From: an uncultured Eubacteriales bacterium
Lineage (GTDB): Bacteria > Bacillota > Clostridia > Lachnospirales > Anaerotignaceae
Assembly: GCA_900548595.1 (NCBI GenBank)
Contig: URLB01000069.1
Location: 1-10,725, forward strand
Direction of reading: 5' to 3'
DNA: 10,725 nt
Shown: positions 1 through 6,506 of the stretch, piece by piece
Numbering within the stretch: the stretch's first letter is position 1
How the letters are laid out: each line of letters opens with the position of its first letter
Translations under genes and position numbers: made by a program
Notes under the pieces: model-generated
What the model saw: the letters and a program-made list of their open reading frames with translations, nothing else
What the model was told of the DNA's origin: nothing
The model's database searches: none

Positions 1-869
1 ATCTGGATAGCCATGTCAGCCATCTTGAACTGAAGACCCTGGTTTTTAGCAACAGGTCTGCCGAACTGCTGTCTTGTCTTTGTGTAAGCGATGCCTTCAT
101 CAAGAGCTCTCTGTGCGATACCTACGGCAAGTCCGCCTACGAACATTCTTGCAAGGTCAAGAGTCTTCATAGCTGTAGCGAAACCTGTTCCTTCTTCGCC
201 GAGTCTCTGAGAAGCGGGAATTCTTACATCTTCAAGAACAACGTCGCTTGTGATAGATGTTCTGATACCCATCTTGTTTTCATGGTTTGTTGTGCTTAAG
301 CCCGGTGTATCCTTATCAATGATGAATGCGCTCATACCCTTAAGACCCTTTGACTTATCTGTAAGAGCTGTAATGATAAAGAAGTCAGCAACGGGAGCGT
401 TTGTGATGAAGCACTTTCTTCCGTTAAGGATGTAGTCATCTCCGTCTTTTACAGCTGTTGTCTTTCCTGCGCCGGGGTCTGAACCTGCGTTAGGCTCTGT
501 AAGACCGAATGCGCCGAGACCTCCGTTGATAACTACGTCGCAGTATTTCTGTTTCTGTTCTTCTGAACCTGCAATAAGTATGGGTTTAAGAGCAAGGTTG
601 CTTGCTGCCATTGTTACAGCAAAACCTGCGTCTGCCCAAGCCATTTCCTCATACATAGCAAGGATTGTTTCTCCGGGAAGTCCAAGTCCGCCGTACTCTT
701 CAGGTACTTCAAGCATCTGGTATCCAAGTTCGATAGCCTTGTCGTAAATTTCTTTAGGCCATTCGCCTGATTCATCGTACTCCTTGCACTGTTCCTTTAC
801 TTCTTTCTCGCAGAAGTTTTTGACGTCGGCAACTAATGCTACGCCATCCTCGTCTAAAATATAAGCCAT
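1..869 (-). CDS. Acyl-CoA dehydrogenase, 3' part missing at window edge
   Basis: This flavoenzyme oxidises acyl-CoA to enoyl-CoA, or works in reverse as an enoyl-CoA reductase, exchanging electrons with an electron-transfer flavoprotein (ETF). The first 289 residues are visible. An N-terminal helical domain contains VPEEYGGLGL near 55-64. The family signature GAFGLTEPNAGSD is at 119-131, followed by the beta-domain strands (NGRKCFITNA near 149-158). The C-terminal helical domain starts near 225, with GIAQRALDEGIAYTKTRQQF near 250-269. The catalytic glutamate, expected around residue 365 in a protein of about 380, lies outside the window, so substrate class cannot be judged. The ATG at 869 is preceded by GGGGAGGAAATTT. 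The gene lies 62 bp after the LctD-like gene with no terminator between, so the two are probably co-transcribed. Butyryl-CoA dehydrogenase and acryloyl-CoA reductase are both possible; the family call is firm, the substrate is not. Confidence 0.93.
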   Translation of the reverse strand, partial: MAYILDEDGVALVADVKNFCEKEVKEQCKEYDESGEWPKEIYDKAIELGYQMLEVPEEYGGLGLPGETILAMYEEMAWADAGFAVTMAASNLALKPILIAGSEEQKQKYCDVVINGGLGAFGLTEPNAGSDPGAGKTTAVKDGDDYILNGRKCFITNAPVADFFIITALTDKSKGLKGMSAFIIDKDTPGLSTTNHENKMGIRTSITSDVVLEDVRIPASQRLGEEGTGFATAMKTLDLARMFVGGLAVGIAQRALDEGIAYTKTRQQFGRPVAKNQGLQFKMADMAIQ

Positions 870-931
870 TTTAAATTTCCTCCCCAAATTTTCTGATTGT
901 TTCTTTAATTTATTTTTATCTCACAATAATC

Positions 932-2356
932 TCAATCGCACTTTTCGCAAACTTTGCCGGGATTTAAGATATTGTTAGGGTCAAATGCTTTCTTAATACC
1001 TCTCATGAGGTTCATCTTTGTTTCGCCTACTGCGTCCTCAAGGAATTTTACCTTGCTGTGGCCGATACCGTGCTCACCTGAGATTTCTCCGCCCATTTCA
1101 ACAGCTTTCTTGTACATTTCATCCATAACGAGGTCTGATTTTTCAGCGAACTCTTCAAGAGACATATCGCCTTCTTTACAAGCGTAAATATGAAGGTTAC
1201 CGTCGCCTGCATGACCGAATCCTCTGATAACAACGTTGTACTTATCCTGAAGAGTAAGTACCCAGTCAAAGTACTCTGCAATCTTATCTCTGGGAACAAC
1301 AACGTCGCACTCGTCAAGTTCGTCTGTAGCGGCCTGAATTGATTCAAGGAACTGGCTTCTTGCTGCCCATGCGTCTCTTCTCTTATCGGGTGTGTCTGCA
1401 ACGAATACGTCAAGAGCGCCGCACTCAAATACAACTTCACTTGCTTCTTCACACATAGCGTCAAGCTGTTCTTTGTTGTTTCCGTCGAATGTTACAAGAA
1501 GGTAAGCGCCTGCTTCTACACCGTCGACAACCTTAGGGAAGTTCTCTTTTTCAAGATACTTCTCGCTCATCTCTACGATGTCTCTTCCCATGAACTCAAG
1601 CGCCTGAGGCTCAAGCTTGTTAAGGAAGAACTGAGGTACTGCTGCGATACATGTAGCAAGATCCTCGAAAGGAATGATTAAGCTGACAAATTCCTTAGGC
1701 TGAGGGATAAGTTTAAGTGTAAGCTCTGTAACCATACCGAGTGTACCCTCAGAACCGCACATAAGGTGTACGAAGTTATATCCTGAACTTGTCTTAGGTA
1801 CGTTTGAACCGAATCTTACGATTTCGCCTGTAGGAAGAACAACTTCCATAGCACGAACGTAATCTCTTGTTGAACCGTATTTAACAGCTCTCATACCGCC
1901 GGCGTTTGTAGAAACGTTTCCGCCGAGTGTAGCGAACTTTTCACCGGGATCCGGTGGATACATAAGGCCCTGTTTTTCTGCGTCAGCAGCAAGGTCATTA
2001 AGAAGAACACCAGGTTCTACTGTTACAGTAAGGTTTCCGAGGTCGTATGACTTAATGTGGTTCATTCTTACTGTAGAAACCATTATTCCGCCCCATTTTG
2101 CAACGGCGCCACCTGCAAGGCCTGTACCTGCTCCTCTGGGAATAACGGGAATTTTATTTTCATTGGCAAGCTTCATAATAGCTGAAACTTCTTCAGCAGA
2201 AACAACCTCAACAACAACGTCGGGAAGTTTCTGACCATAAAATCTCATTTCGTCATGTGCGTAGTCTTCGTTGATTTCATCTCCGGCAAAAGTTCTTCCG
2301 GGAGCAATCGCTCTGAGCTTTTCGATAATTTCGGGTGTAACCTTATTAAATTCCAT
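932..2356 (-). CDS. lctD: FAD-linked 2-hydroxyacid (probably lactate) dehydrogenase, GlcD/LctD family
   Basis: This protein is predicted to oxidise a 2-hydroxyacid such as D-lactate to the 2-oxoacid in the cytoplasm. It has 474 residues, normal for the family. The FAD-binding PCMH domain comes first: PRGAGTGLAGGA at 73-84, PPDPGEKFATLGGN at 134-147, and GSEGTLGMVTELTLKL at 201-216. The C-terminal FAD-oxidase cap follows, with GHAGDGNLH at 381-389, GEISGEHGIG at 423-432 and FDPNNILNPGKV at 458-469. The protein ends in CEKCD, a CxxC pair. The ATG has a good GGGAGGAAGCAAA ribosome binding site. The gene follows a GntR regulator and precedes an acyl-CoA dehydrogenase. That context fits the ETF-coupled lactate dehydrogenases of anaerobes, where lactate oxidation is linked to NAD by flavin-based electron confurcation, as known for Acetobacterium woodii LctBCD. 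Glycolate or 2-hydroxyglutarate oxidation is an alternative; the gene symbol rests on context. Confidence 0.85.
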   Translation of the reverse strand: MEFNKVTPEIIEKLRAIAPGRTFAGDEINEDYAHDEMRFYGQKLPDVVVEVVSAEEVSAIMKLANENKIPVIPRGAGTGLAGGAVAKWGGIMVSTVRMNHIKSYDLGNLTVTVEPGVLLNDLAADAEKQGLMYPPDPGEKFATLGGNVSTNAGGMRAVKYGSTRDYVRAMEVVLPTGEIVRFGSNVPKTSSGYNFVHLMCGSEGTLGMVTELTLKLIPQPKEFVSLIIPFEDLATCIAAVPQFFLNKLEPQALEFMGRDIVEMSEKYLEKENFPKVVDGVEAGAYLLVTFDGNNKEQLDAMCEEASEVVFECGALDVFVADTPDKRRDAWAARSQFLESIQAATDELDECDVVVPRDKIAEYFDWVLTLQDKYNVVIRGFGHAGDGNLHIYACKEGDMSLEEFAEKSDLVMDEMYKKAVEMGGEISGEHGIGHSKVKFLEDAVGETKMNLMRGIKKAFDPNNILNPGKVCEKCD

Positions 2357-2482
2357 TTTGCTTCCTCCCTTTTTCTAAATGAAATAAAATACAGTATGTT
2401 TACTGAAATTGTGATACCTTTTTTTGTTTTTATGATTACAAACCACCGCGACTCGCTTATAATTGTTTGTTAATAAACTATC

Positions 2483-2510
2483 GGTATAGTGGTCTAACCA
2501 GACATGTTAA
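2483..2510 (-). promoter_or_regulatory. Putative promoter of the lctD-like operon
   Basis: On the minus strand TTAACA (2505-2510) is separated by 16 bp from TATACC (2483-2488), about 125 bp before the lctD-like start codon. The -35 is a good match and the -10 only moderate. The spacer holds a perfect regulator-type palindrome (see next entry), which supports the placement. The leader between here and 2357 is AT-rich and I recognise no riboswitch in it. Confidence 0.5.
2490..2500. promoter_or_regulatory. Candidate FadR/LldR-type operator, TGGT-N3-ACCA
   Basis: The sequence TGGTCTAACCA is a perfect inverted repeat of TGGT and ACCA around three bases. This is the core recognised by PdhR/LldR-like members of the FadR subfamily of GntR regulators. 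It sits in the spacer of the putative promoter and 30 bp downstream of the gene for just such a regulator. Binding there would block RNA polymerase. That this particular regulator binds it is inference. Confidence 0.6.
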
Positions 2511-2530
2511 AAAAATTTTTCCTGACGGAA

Positions 2531-3226
2531 TTAAATCATTTTCTGAACATAATCAAGATGTTCGGACATACAGTCGACAGCTTTCTGGCTGTCGCCTTTT
2601 ACAACGGCCTCATATATACGCTTATGCTGCTTATATATTATAAGTCCCGAACCGCTTTCTTTTACGGCCGTACTCCTGTTGTAGCTTACTGTTTTTTCGA
2701 GAATATACTCAACCAGATTCTGTGCTACCATCAACAGCTTATTGCCCGTAAGCTCAAATATCTTTCTATGGAACAAAATGTCCAATCTTACGCTTTGAGA
2801 GCAATTGTCAATGGCTTCTTCCATCTTATCGACTATATCCTTTAAATCCTTGAAAAACTCCTCATTTTCACCTTTTAAAGCCAGATGCCTTATGGAGCCT
2901 TCTTCAAGTATTTTTCTGAATTCCAGCAGGTCTTTTTCCATATCCTTGTTGGCAAGAATGACCGGCCAGATCATCGACAAAAACGGCTCTGCGTTAAAAT
3001 CCGATACAACCGAGCCTTCACCCGGACGGATTTCGATAATTCCCATTATTTCCATAACTTTCAGCGCTTCTCTTACAGAAGTCCTGCTGACATTCATCAT
3101 ATCCGCCAGACTTCTCTCCGGAGGGAGCTTATCTCCCTTTTTCAGGCTGCCGTCATGGATAAGGTCTACTATCTGTTCAACAATATTCTTGTAAATTTTT
3201 TGGGTTTGGACAGTTTTGAGTTCCAT
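2531..3226 (-). CDS. GntR-family transcriptional regulator, FadR subfamily (LldR/LctA-like)
   Basis: This is a DNA-binding regulator with an effector-binding C-terminal domain, here probably sensing lactate or a related acid. The N-terminal winged helix-turn-helix spans about residues 8-75, with the GntR signature from LPPERSLADMM (34-44) through SRTSVREALKVMEIMGI (47-63). The C-terminal FCD helical bundle spans about 95-228 and shows the usual metal-ligand pattern: D149 and H153 in RLDILFHRKIF, then H201 and H223. I start the protein at the ATG at 3226 (231 aa), because AAAGGAGTTGTC lies directly before it. An upstream in-frame TTG at 3280 has no comparable site. The gene precedes the lctD-like gene on the same strand, and a matching palindrome lies between them. 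The likely role is local repression relieved by the substrate. The regulator class is secure; ligand and target are inferred from position. Confidence 0.88.
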   Translation of the reverse strand: MELKTVQTQKIYKNIVEQIVDLIHDGSLKKGDKLPPERSLADMMNVSRTSVREALKVMEIMGIIEIRPGEGSVVSDFNAEPFLSMIWPVILANKDMEKDLLEFRKILEEGSIRHLALKGENEEFFKDLKDIVDKMEEAIDNCSQSVRLDILFHRKIFELTGNKLLMVAQNLVEYILEKTVSYNRSTAVKESGSGLIIYKQHKRIYEAVVKGDSQKAVDCMSEHLDYVQKMI

Positions 3227-3299
3227 GACAACTCCTTTCTTTCCGCCCGAAAAATTTTCCAGACACGCCGTGATATGCAACTGATAATGTTACTCTTTG

Positions 3300-3338
3300 T
3301 TACTAGTAAAGGGTACTAAAAATAAAACAATGTGTCAA
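3300..3338 (-). promoter_or_regulatory. Putative promoter of the GntR regulator with overlapping palindrome
   Basis: On the minus strand a perfect -35 TTGACA (3333-3338) is followed after 17 bp by a weak -10, TACCCT (3310-3315). Directly downstream, at the expected transcription start, lies the perfect 10-bp palindrome TTACTAGTAA (3300-3309). GTTACT occurs at 3289 and 3299, and a variant, GGTACT, at 3312. This layout would suit autoregulation. The site lacks the TGGT-N3-ACCA core seen at 2490-2500. Confidence 0.45.
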
Positions 3339-3682
3339 CTGTGAATTTTGACGGATTTAATCGTAAAATTTTATAAAAAACGCCCTGGCAAAATCTCTGT
3401 GAGCTTAACAAAATAAATTTATCCACATATTCATAGCTTATTATTTAATTTTCCGATTTTAAAACAGATATTTTTATACATAATCAACAAAGGAATATCG
3501 CCTGTTTTTTTTCGACGATATTCCTTAAATTCATTTAATTTATTATGTATTTTAAATTATCTTTGCAATCCTACATTTACATTTTTTGTAAATCTTTCAA
3601 ACTTTGTAGGTATTTTTAACAAAGTTTTCGTTAAATTAATATTTAACAAATTCACAACTATAAACTTTGTTTCACTCGATTT
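3339..3682. other. AT-rich intergenic region with several inverted repeats, no gene seen
   Basis: This 344-bp stretch separates the hydroxyacid dehydrogenase from the GntR regulator gene. Every frame is broken by stops and I see no start codon with a ribosome binding site. It contains a stem AAGGAATATCG/CGATATTCCTT (3490-3526), a nested repeat CCTACA-TTTACA/TGTAAA-TGTAGG (3570-3610), and AACAAAGTTT/AAACTTTGTT (3618-3671). The motif AAACTTTGT or its complement occurs three times. It presumably holds the 3' end of the dehydrogenase transcript and upstream DNA of the regulator. Confidence 0.7.
3490..3526 (-). terminator. Possible terminator or 3' hairpin of the hydroxyacid dehydrogenase transcript
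   Basis: An 11-bp perfect stem AAGGAATATCG/CGATATTCCTT encloses a loop of 15 bases that contains an A-run (T-run on the plus strand). On the minus strand it is followed only by TTTGTTGATT, so the U-tract is poor. It lies about 155 bp beyond the dehydrogenase stop codon. No better terminator is visible in the gap. Confidence 0.3.
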
Positions 3683-4648
3683 TTATTTTATATCCACAAC
3701 ATTAACAGGTTTCCCCTCCAAAAAAGCATATAAATTATCAAATACAATATGCGCTCTTCTTATCATAGATTCCTTTGAAGCAAAAGCCACATGAGGAGTT
3801 AAAAGCGTATTTTTTGCCTTAAGCAACGGATAATCAGCAGGAATGGGCGGCTCCATATCAAATACATCTATTGCCGCTCCGGCAATTTTATCCGAATTAA
3901 GCGCCTCAGCCAAAGCTTCGTTATCCACAACAGCTCCCCTTGCGCAGTTTATGAGTATTGCAGTCTGCTTCATAAGGCTTATTCTTTCTCTGCTTAAAAA
4001 ACCTTTGGTTTCCGCTGTCGAAGGTACATGTAACGATACTATGTCGCTTATTTTCAGAAGTTCGTCAAGTTCCGTGTACTCAATACCTGCCTGAACCGCT
4101 TCTTCTTTTTTTGTTCTGCTGTATCCGATAACCCTGCATCCAAACGCCTTGAAAAGCTTTGCAGTCATAATTCCTATTCTGCCTGTTCCGATTATTCCCA
4201 CAGTCTTTGTACCAAGTTCCGTTCCCATAAGTCCGGCTGAAGCCAATGTTTTACCCTCTCTTACAGCCTTATCTCCGGCATTTACTTTTCTGAGGAGATT
4301 AATAGCCATTCCTACGGCAAGTTCGGAAACCGTTTCATTGGAATATCCGGCAGCATTACATATAACTACTCCCTTTTCTTTGCATGCCTTCTGTCCCACA
4401 TGGTCTATTCCCGTAAAGGCAACATCCAGCATTTTTATTTTTTCACATCTTTCAATTACACTGTCAGGCAAAGGATTATTGGCAATCATAACAATATCGC
4501 TGTCCTTCGCTCTGTTGTACAACTCCTCTGTATCGGTTGTTTTATTATCATAAAATATAAACTCATGCCCCTCTTCAATGAGCGGCGCAGAAAGCTCGTC
4601 CATAAGCGCTTTGTCTATTCCTATCGGTTCCAAAAGACTGATTTTCAC
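3683..4648 (-). CDS. D-isomer-specific 2-hydroxyacid dehydrogenase
   Basis: This is a cytoplasmic NAD(P)-dependent reductase that interconverts a 2-oxoacid and a D-2-hydroxyacid. It has 321 residues, normal for the family. The catalytic domain is split (about 1-100 and 290-321) around a Rossmann domain with GTGRIG at 154-159. The catalytic triad is visible: R237 in INCARGAVV, E266 in DVFDMEPP, and H286 in TPHVAFA. The second beta strand ends in GYSR (175-178) rather than an acidic residue, which favours NADPH, as in glyoxylate/hydroxypyruvate reductases. The start is a GTG after GGGAGGAGTTAACT. The gene has its own promoter and is flanked by non-coding DNA, so it is probably monocistronic. 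It is close to the lactate operon, but the FAD enzyme there does different chemistry. Glycerate, hydroxypyruvate or branched 2-oxoacids are all possible substrates; the sequence alone does not decide. Confidence 0.88.
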   Translation of the reverse strand: MKISLLEPIGIDKALMDELSAPLIEEGHEFIFYDNKTTDTEELYNRAKDSDIVMIANNPLPDSVIERCEKIKMLDVAFTGIDHVGQKACKEKGVVICNAAGYSNETVSELAVGMAINLLRKVNAGDKAVREGKTLASAGLMGTELGTKTVGIIGTGRIGIMTAKLFKAFGCRVIGYSRTKKEEAVQAGIEYTELDELLKISDIVSLHVPSTAETKGFLSRERISLMKQTAILINCARGAVVDNEALAEALNSDKIAGAAIDVFDMEPPIPADYPLLKAKNTLLTPHVAFASKESMIRRAHIVFDNLYAFLEGKPVNVVDIK

Positions 4649-4739
4649 AGTTAACTCCTCCCTTTATTCTGAAAATTACAAATTAAACGACCGATGAAGC
4701 CAAACATCTCTTGTTTATTTTCAACGATTTCCGTAACGT

Positions 4740-4768
4740 ATTATACCATAAATCATCACATTTTTAAA
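4740..4768 (-). promoter_or_regulatory. Putative extended -10 promoter of the hydroxyacid dehydrogenase
   Basis: On the minus strand TGGTATAAT gives a perfect -10 TATAAT (4740-4745) with the TGN extension. The -35 at the proper distance (TTTAAA, 4763-4768) is poor, which an extended -10 can tolerate. It lies about 90 bp before the GTG start codon. The rest of 4769-4903 is AT-rich without recognisable elements, apart from a second TATAAT-like match near 4806 that has no good -35. Confidence 0.55.
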
Positions 4769-4903
4769 ACAGTTTCGTTTTATAATATTTTTTCTTTGTT
4801 CAAATTATACATATTGTTTTAATTTGATTTTTTTACACCTACTTATAAACTATTCGGCATACAACATTATTTGTAATCCGCTTAACCGAAATTTTCCGAC
4901 AGT

Positions 4904-4946
4904 AAAAAAGCCCCGATTATAAAAAAATTATAATCGGGACTTTTTT
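4904..4946 (-). terminator. Strong intrinsic terminator after rbgA, symmetric in both directions
   Basis: On the minus strand AAAAAAGTCCCGATTATAA pairs with TTATAATCGGGGCTTTTTT, a 19-bp stem with one G-U pair, a 5-base loop and a 3' U-tract. The stem begins inside the rbgA stop codon. The mirror reading also has a T-run, so it would stop transcripts from either side. It ends the rplS-lepB-rbgA unit. Confidence 0.88.
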
Positions 4947-5892
4947 ATTTATTGTTTTTATTACGATAGTTTTCTTTTCTTTCTTTATCTCGTATTTTTT
5001 TCTCGGCTTCCTTTTCAGCCTTTTTATCATTCATTTCTTTTATGTCTTCCGGCAGTTCAAGGGTTATTTTTCCTATTTTACCGCCGCGAAATTCGTCAAG
5101 TATTATCTTAGCCGCTCTTTCACAGTCTGTTTCTCCGCCTTTTTTTATAAATCCCCTTGCTCTCGCAATAGATTCAAGCACATTATGCGGCTCATCGATT
5201 GTGTCAAACTCTACCTTATATCTTTCACGCACTGCGTCAGGGTCTACAACCATCATAAGGTTTATAAATTCCGTACATAATGTTTCCGTGTCCAATATAT
5301 CGTCGTTTATAGAACCTATCATTGCCAGTTTCAGTCCGACTTCCTCGTCCTCGAATTTCGGCCACAATATTCCCGGCGTATCCAAAAGTTCAAAATCCTT
5401 CTTCAGTCTTATCCACTGTTTACCCTTTGTAACACCCGGTTTATCCCCGGTTTTTGCGGTTGTTTTCCCCACGCTTTTGTTTATAAACGTAGATTTTCCT
5501 ACGTTCGGTATTCCTACTATCATAGCCCTGATTGGTACAAACAGCCTTCCTCTTGCTTTTTCTCTTTCTATTTTTTCTTTCATAATAGCTCTTGCCGCGT
5601 CGGATACTTTGTTTACTCCCGTTCCTTTGACAGCGTCCGATAAAATAACGGTAAAGCCTTTATCTTCAAAATATTTTTTCCACACTGCCGTTTTCGCAGG
5701 GTCTGCCAAATCGCTTTTATTCATAACTATTATCCTGCGCTTGTTTTTTGCAAGTTCGTCAATATCGGGGTTTTTGCTGCTGTATGGAATACGCGCGTCC
5801 AAAAGTTCTATAACAACGTCCACAAGGGAAATATTTTCCTTCATCATTCGCACAGTTTTCGTCATGTGCCCCGGATACCATTGTATATTCAT
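4945..5892 (-). CDS. rbgA: Ribosome biogenesis GTPase RbgA (YlqF)
   Basis: This GTPase acts late in assembly of the 50S subunit. The protein is 315 aa and shows the circular permutation of the family. The G4 motif NKSD (58-61) and a G5-like SDAVKGTG (85-92) come before the P-loop GIPNVGKST (127-135). A G2 region (GVTKGKQW, 153-160) and G3 DTPG (171-174) follow. The N-terminal IQWYPGHMTK is the family hallmark. The tail is very rich in K and E, suited to RNA contact. I start at the ATG at 5892, where the conserved MNIQW begins; an in-frame TTG at 5904 overlaps the lepB stop and is not needed. Only 8 bp separate it from lepB. Linkage to rplS and lepB is the usual Bacillota arrangement and fits a shared ribosome-assembly role with L19. 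Confidence 0.95.
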   Translation of the reverse strand: MNIQWYPGHMTKTVRMMKENISLVDVVIELLDARIPYSSKNPDIDELAKNKRRIIVMNKSDLADPAKTAVWKKYFEDKGFTVILSDAVKGTGVNKVSDAARAIMKEKIEREKARGRLFVPIRAMIVGIPNVGKSTFINKSVGKTTAKTGDKPGVTKGKQWIRLKKDFELLDTPGILWPKFEDEEVGLKLAMIGSINDDILDTETLCTEFINLMMVVDPDAVRERYKVEFDTIDEPHNVLESIARARGFIKKGGETDCERAAKIILDEFRGGKIGKITLELPEDIKEMNDKKAEKEAEKKIRDKERKENYRNKNNK

Positions 5893-5903
5893 AACACACC
5901 TCA
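5893..5903 (-). promoter_or_regulatory. Ribosome binding site of rbgA overlapping the lepB stop codon
   Basis: The minus strand reads TGAGGTGTGTT before the rbgA ATG. The TGA is the lepB stop (5901-5903) and GAGG is the ribosome binding site. Ribosomes finishing lepB would therefore be placed to re-initiate on rbgA, suggesting translational coupling. Confidence 0.65.
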
Positions 5904-6437
5904 AGTTTTGTCTATTATCTTAAATCTGACTTTACCTATTATTTCATCCTCGTTAAACAGTCCGATATAGCTGTCTCTACTATCTGCGGAAACATTTCTG
6001 TTATCGCCCATGACAAAATACTCGTCCTCACCAAGAACGACAGGATAACTTCTGTCGCCTCCGGTCATCATGGGTTCGTTAATGTATTCTTCCGAAATGA
6101 CTTCTCCGTTAACCTCTGTTTTATAACACTCTGTTTCTTCATCGTAAACAATATTTATTTCATCGCCGGGACAGCCGATTACTCTTTTTATAAAGTTTTC
6201 CTTCTCTATCCCGTCGTTGTATTCGCATATAACTATATCGTTTCTTTTCGGTTCGGAAATTTTATAACTGAAAATATCCGTAAAAACATATTCCCCGTGG
6301 ACATAATTGGGCACCATAGAAGCTCCCTTTACCTCGGTTATCCTAAATCCGTAATTTCTGATTAAAAATACCGCAGCCAGTCCTATTATTATTACAATAA
6401 TCCACTCTTTTATTTCCTGCTTCTTGTTTTTTTCCAC
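5901..6437 (-). CDS. lepB: Signal peptidase I
   Basis: This membrane-bound serine protease cuts signal peptides from secreted proteins, with its active site outside the membrane. The protein is 178 aa, the short Gram-positive form. One membrane segment spans about residues 12-26 (WIIVIIIGLAAVFLI). Box B, GASMVPN, carries the nucleophile S40. Box D, FIKRVIGCPGDE, carries the general base K84. Box E, GDNRNVSADSRD, is at 144-155. I start at GTG 6437 because GGAGG lies 6 bases upstream. The in-frame ATG at 6461 is upstream of that site and would add HKLWRQT-like residues with no ribosome binding site of its own. The gene lies between rplS and rbgA, separated from rplS by a strong hairpin that may lower its expression. 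All catalytic residues are present, so it should be active. Confidence 0.95.
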   Translation of the reverse strand: MEKNKKQEIKEWIIVIIIGLAAVFLIRNYGFRITEVKGASMVPNYVHGEYVFTDIFSYKISEPKRNDIVICEYNDGIEKENFIKRVIGCPGDEINIVYDEETECYKTEVNGEVISEEYINEPMMTGGDRSYPVVLGEDEYFVMGDNRNVSADSRDSYIGLFNEDEIIGKVRFKIIDKT

Positions 6438-6443
6438 AGTCTG

Positions 6444-6448
6444 CCTCC
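6444..6448 (-). promoter_or_regulatory. Ribosome binding site that fixes the lepB GTG start
   Basis: GGAGG on the minus strand is followed by CAGACT and then GTG. The spacing is ideal for the GTG at 6437, while the site lies inside the longer frame starting at 6461. This decides the start codon. Confidence 0.75.
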
Positions 6449-6471
6449 AAAGTTTATGCAATATTGTGAAA

Positions 6472-6499
6472 ACAGCACGCAGAGTTTTCTGCGTGCTGT
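6472..6499 (-). terminator. 12-bp hairpin between rplS and lepB, possible partial terminator
   Basis: ACAGCACGCAGA and TCTGCGTGCTGT form a perfect 12-bp stem with a 4-base loop, starting 7 bp after the rplS stop codon. On the minus strand only TTTCACAAT follows, so the U-tract is short. It may let some polymerases through, setting a high rplS to lepB ratio, or protect the 3' end of an rplS message. Confidence 0.6.
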
Positions 6500-6506
6500 A
6501 AATAAA

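Noticed and set aside
3227..3280. TTG-started extension of the GntR regulator
   Set aside because: The ATG at 3226 has GGAG at good spacing and gives the usual regulator length.
5042..5923. Long plus-strand open frame of 293 codons opposite rbgA
   Set aside because: It is a shadow of rbgA, whose permuted GTPase motifs are complete on the minus strand. The shadow shows only low-complexity Ser/Phe/Ile sequence.
6438..6461. ATG start for lepB 24 bases upstream
   Set aside because: No ribosome binding site precedes it; GGAGG is placed for the GTG at 6437.
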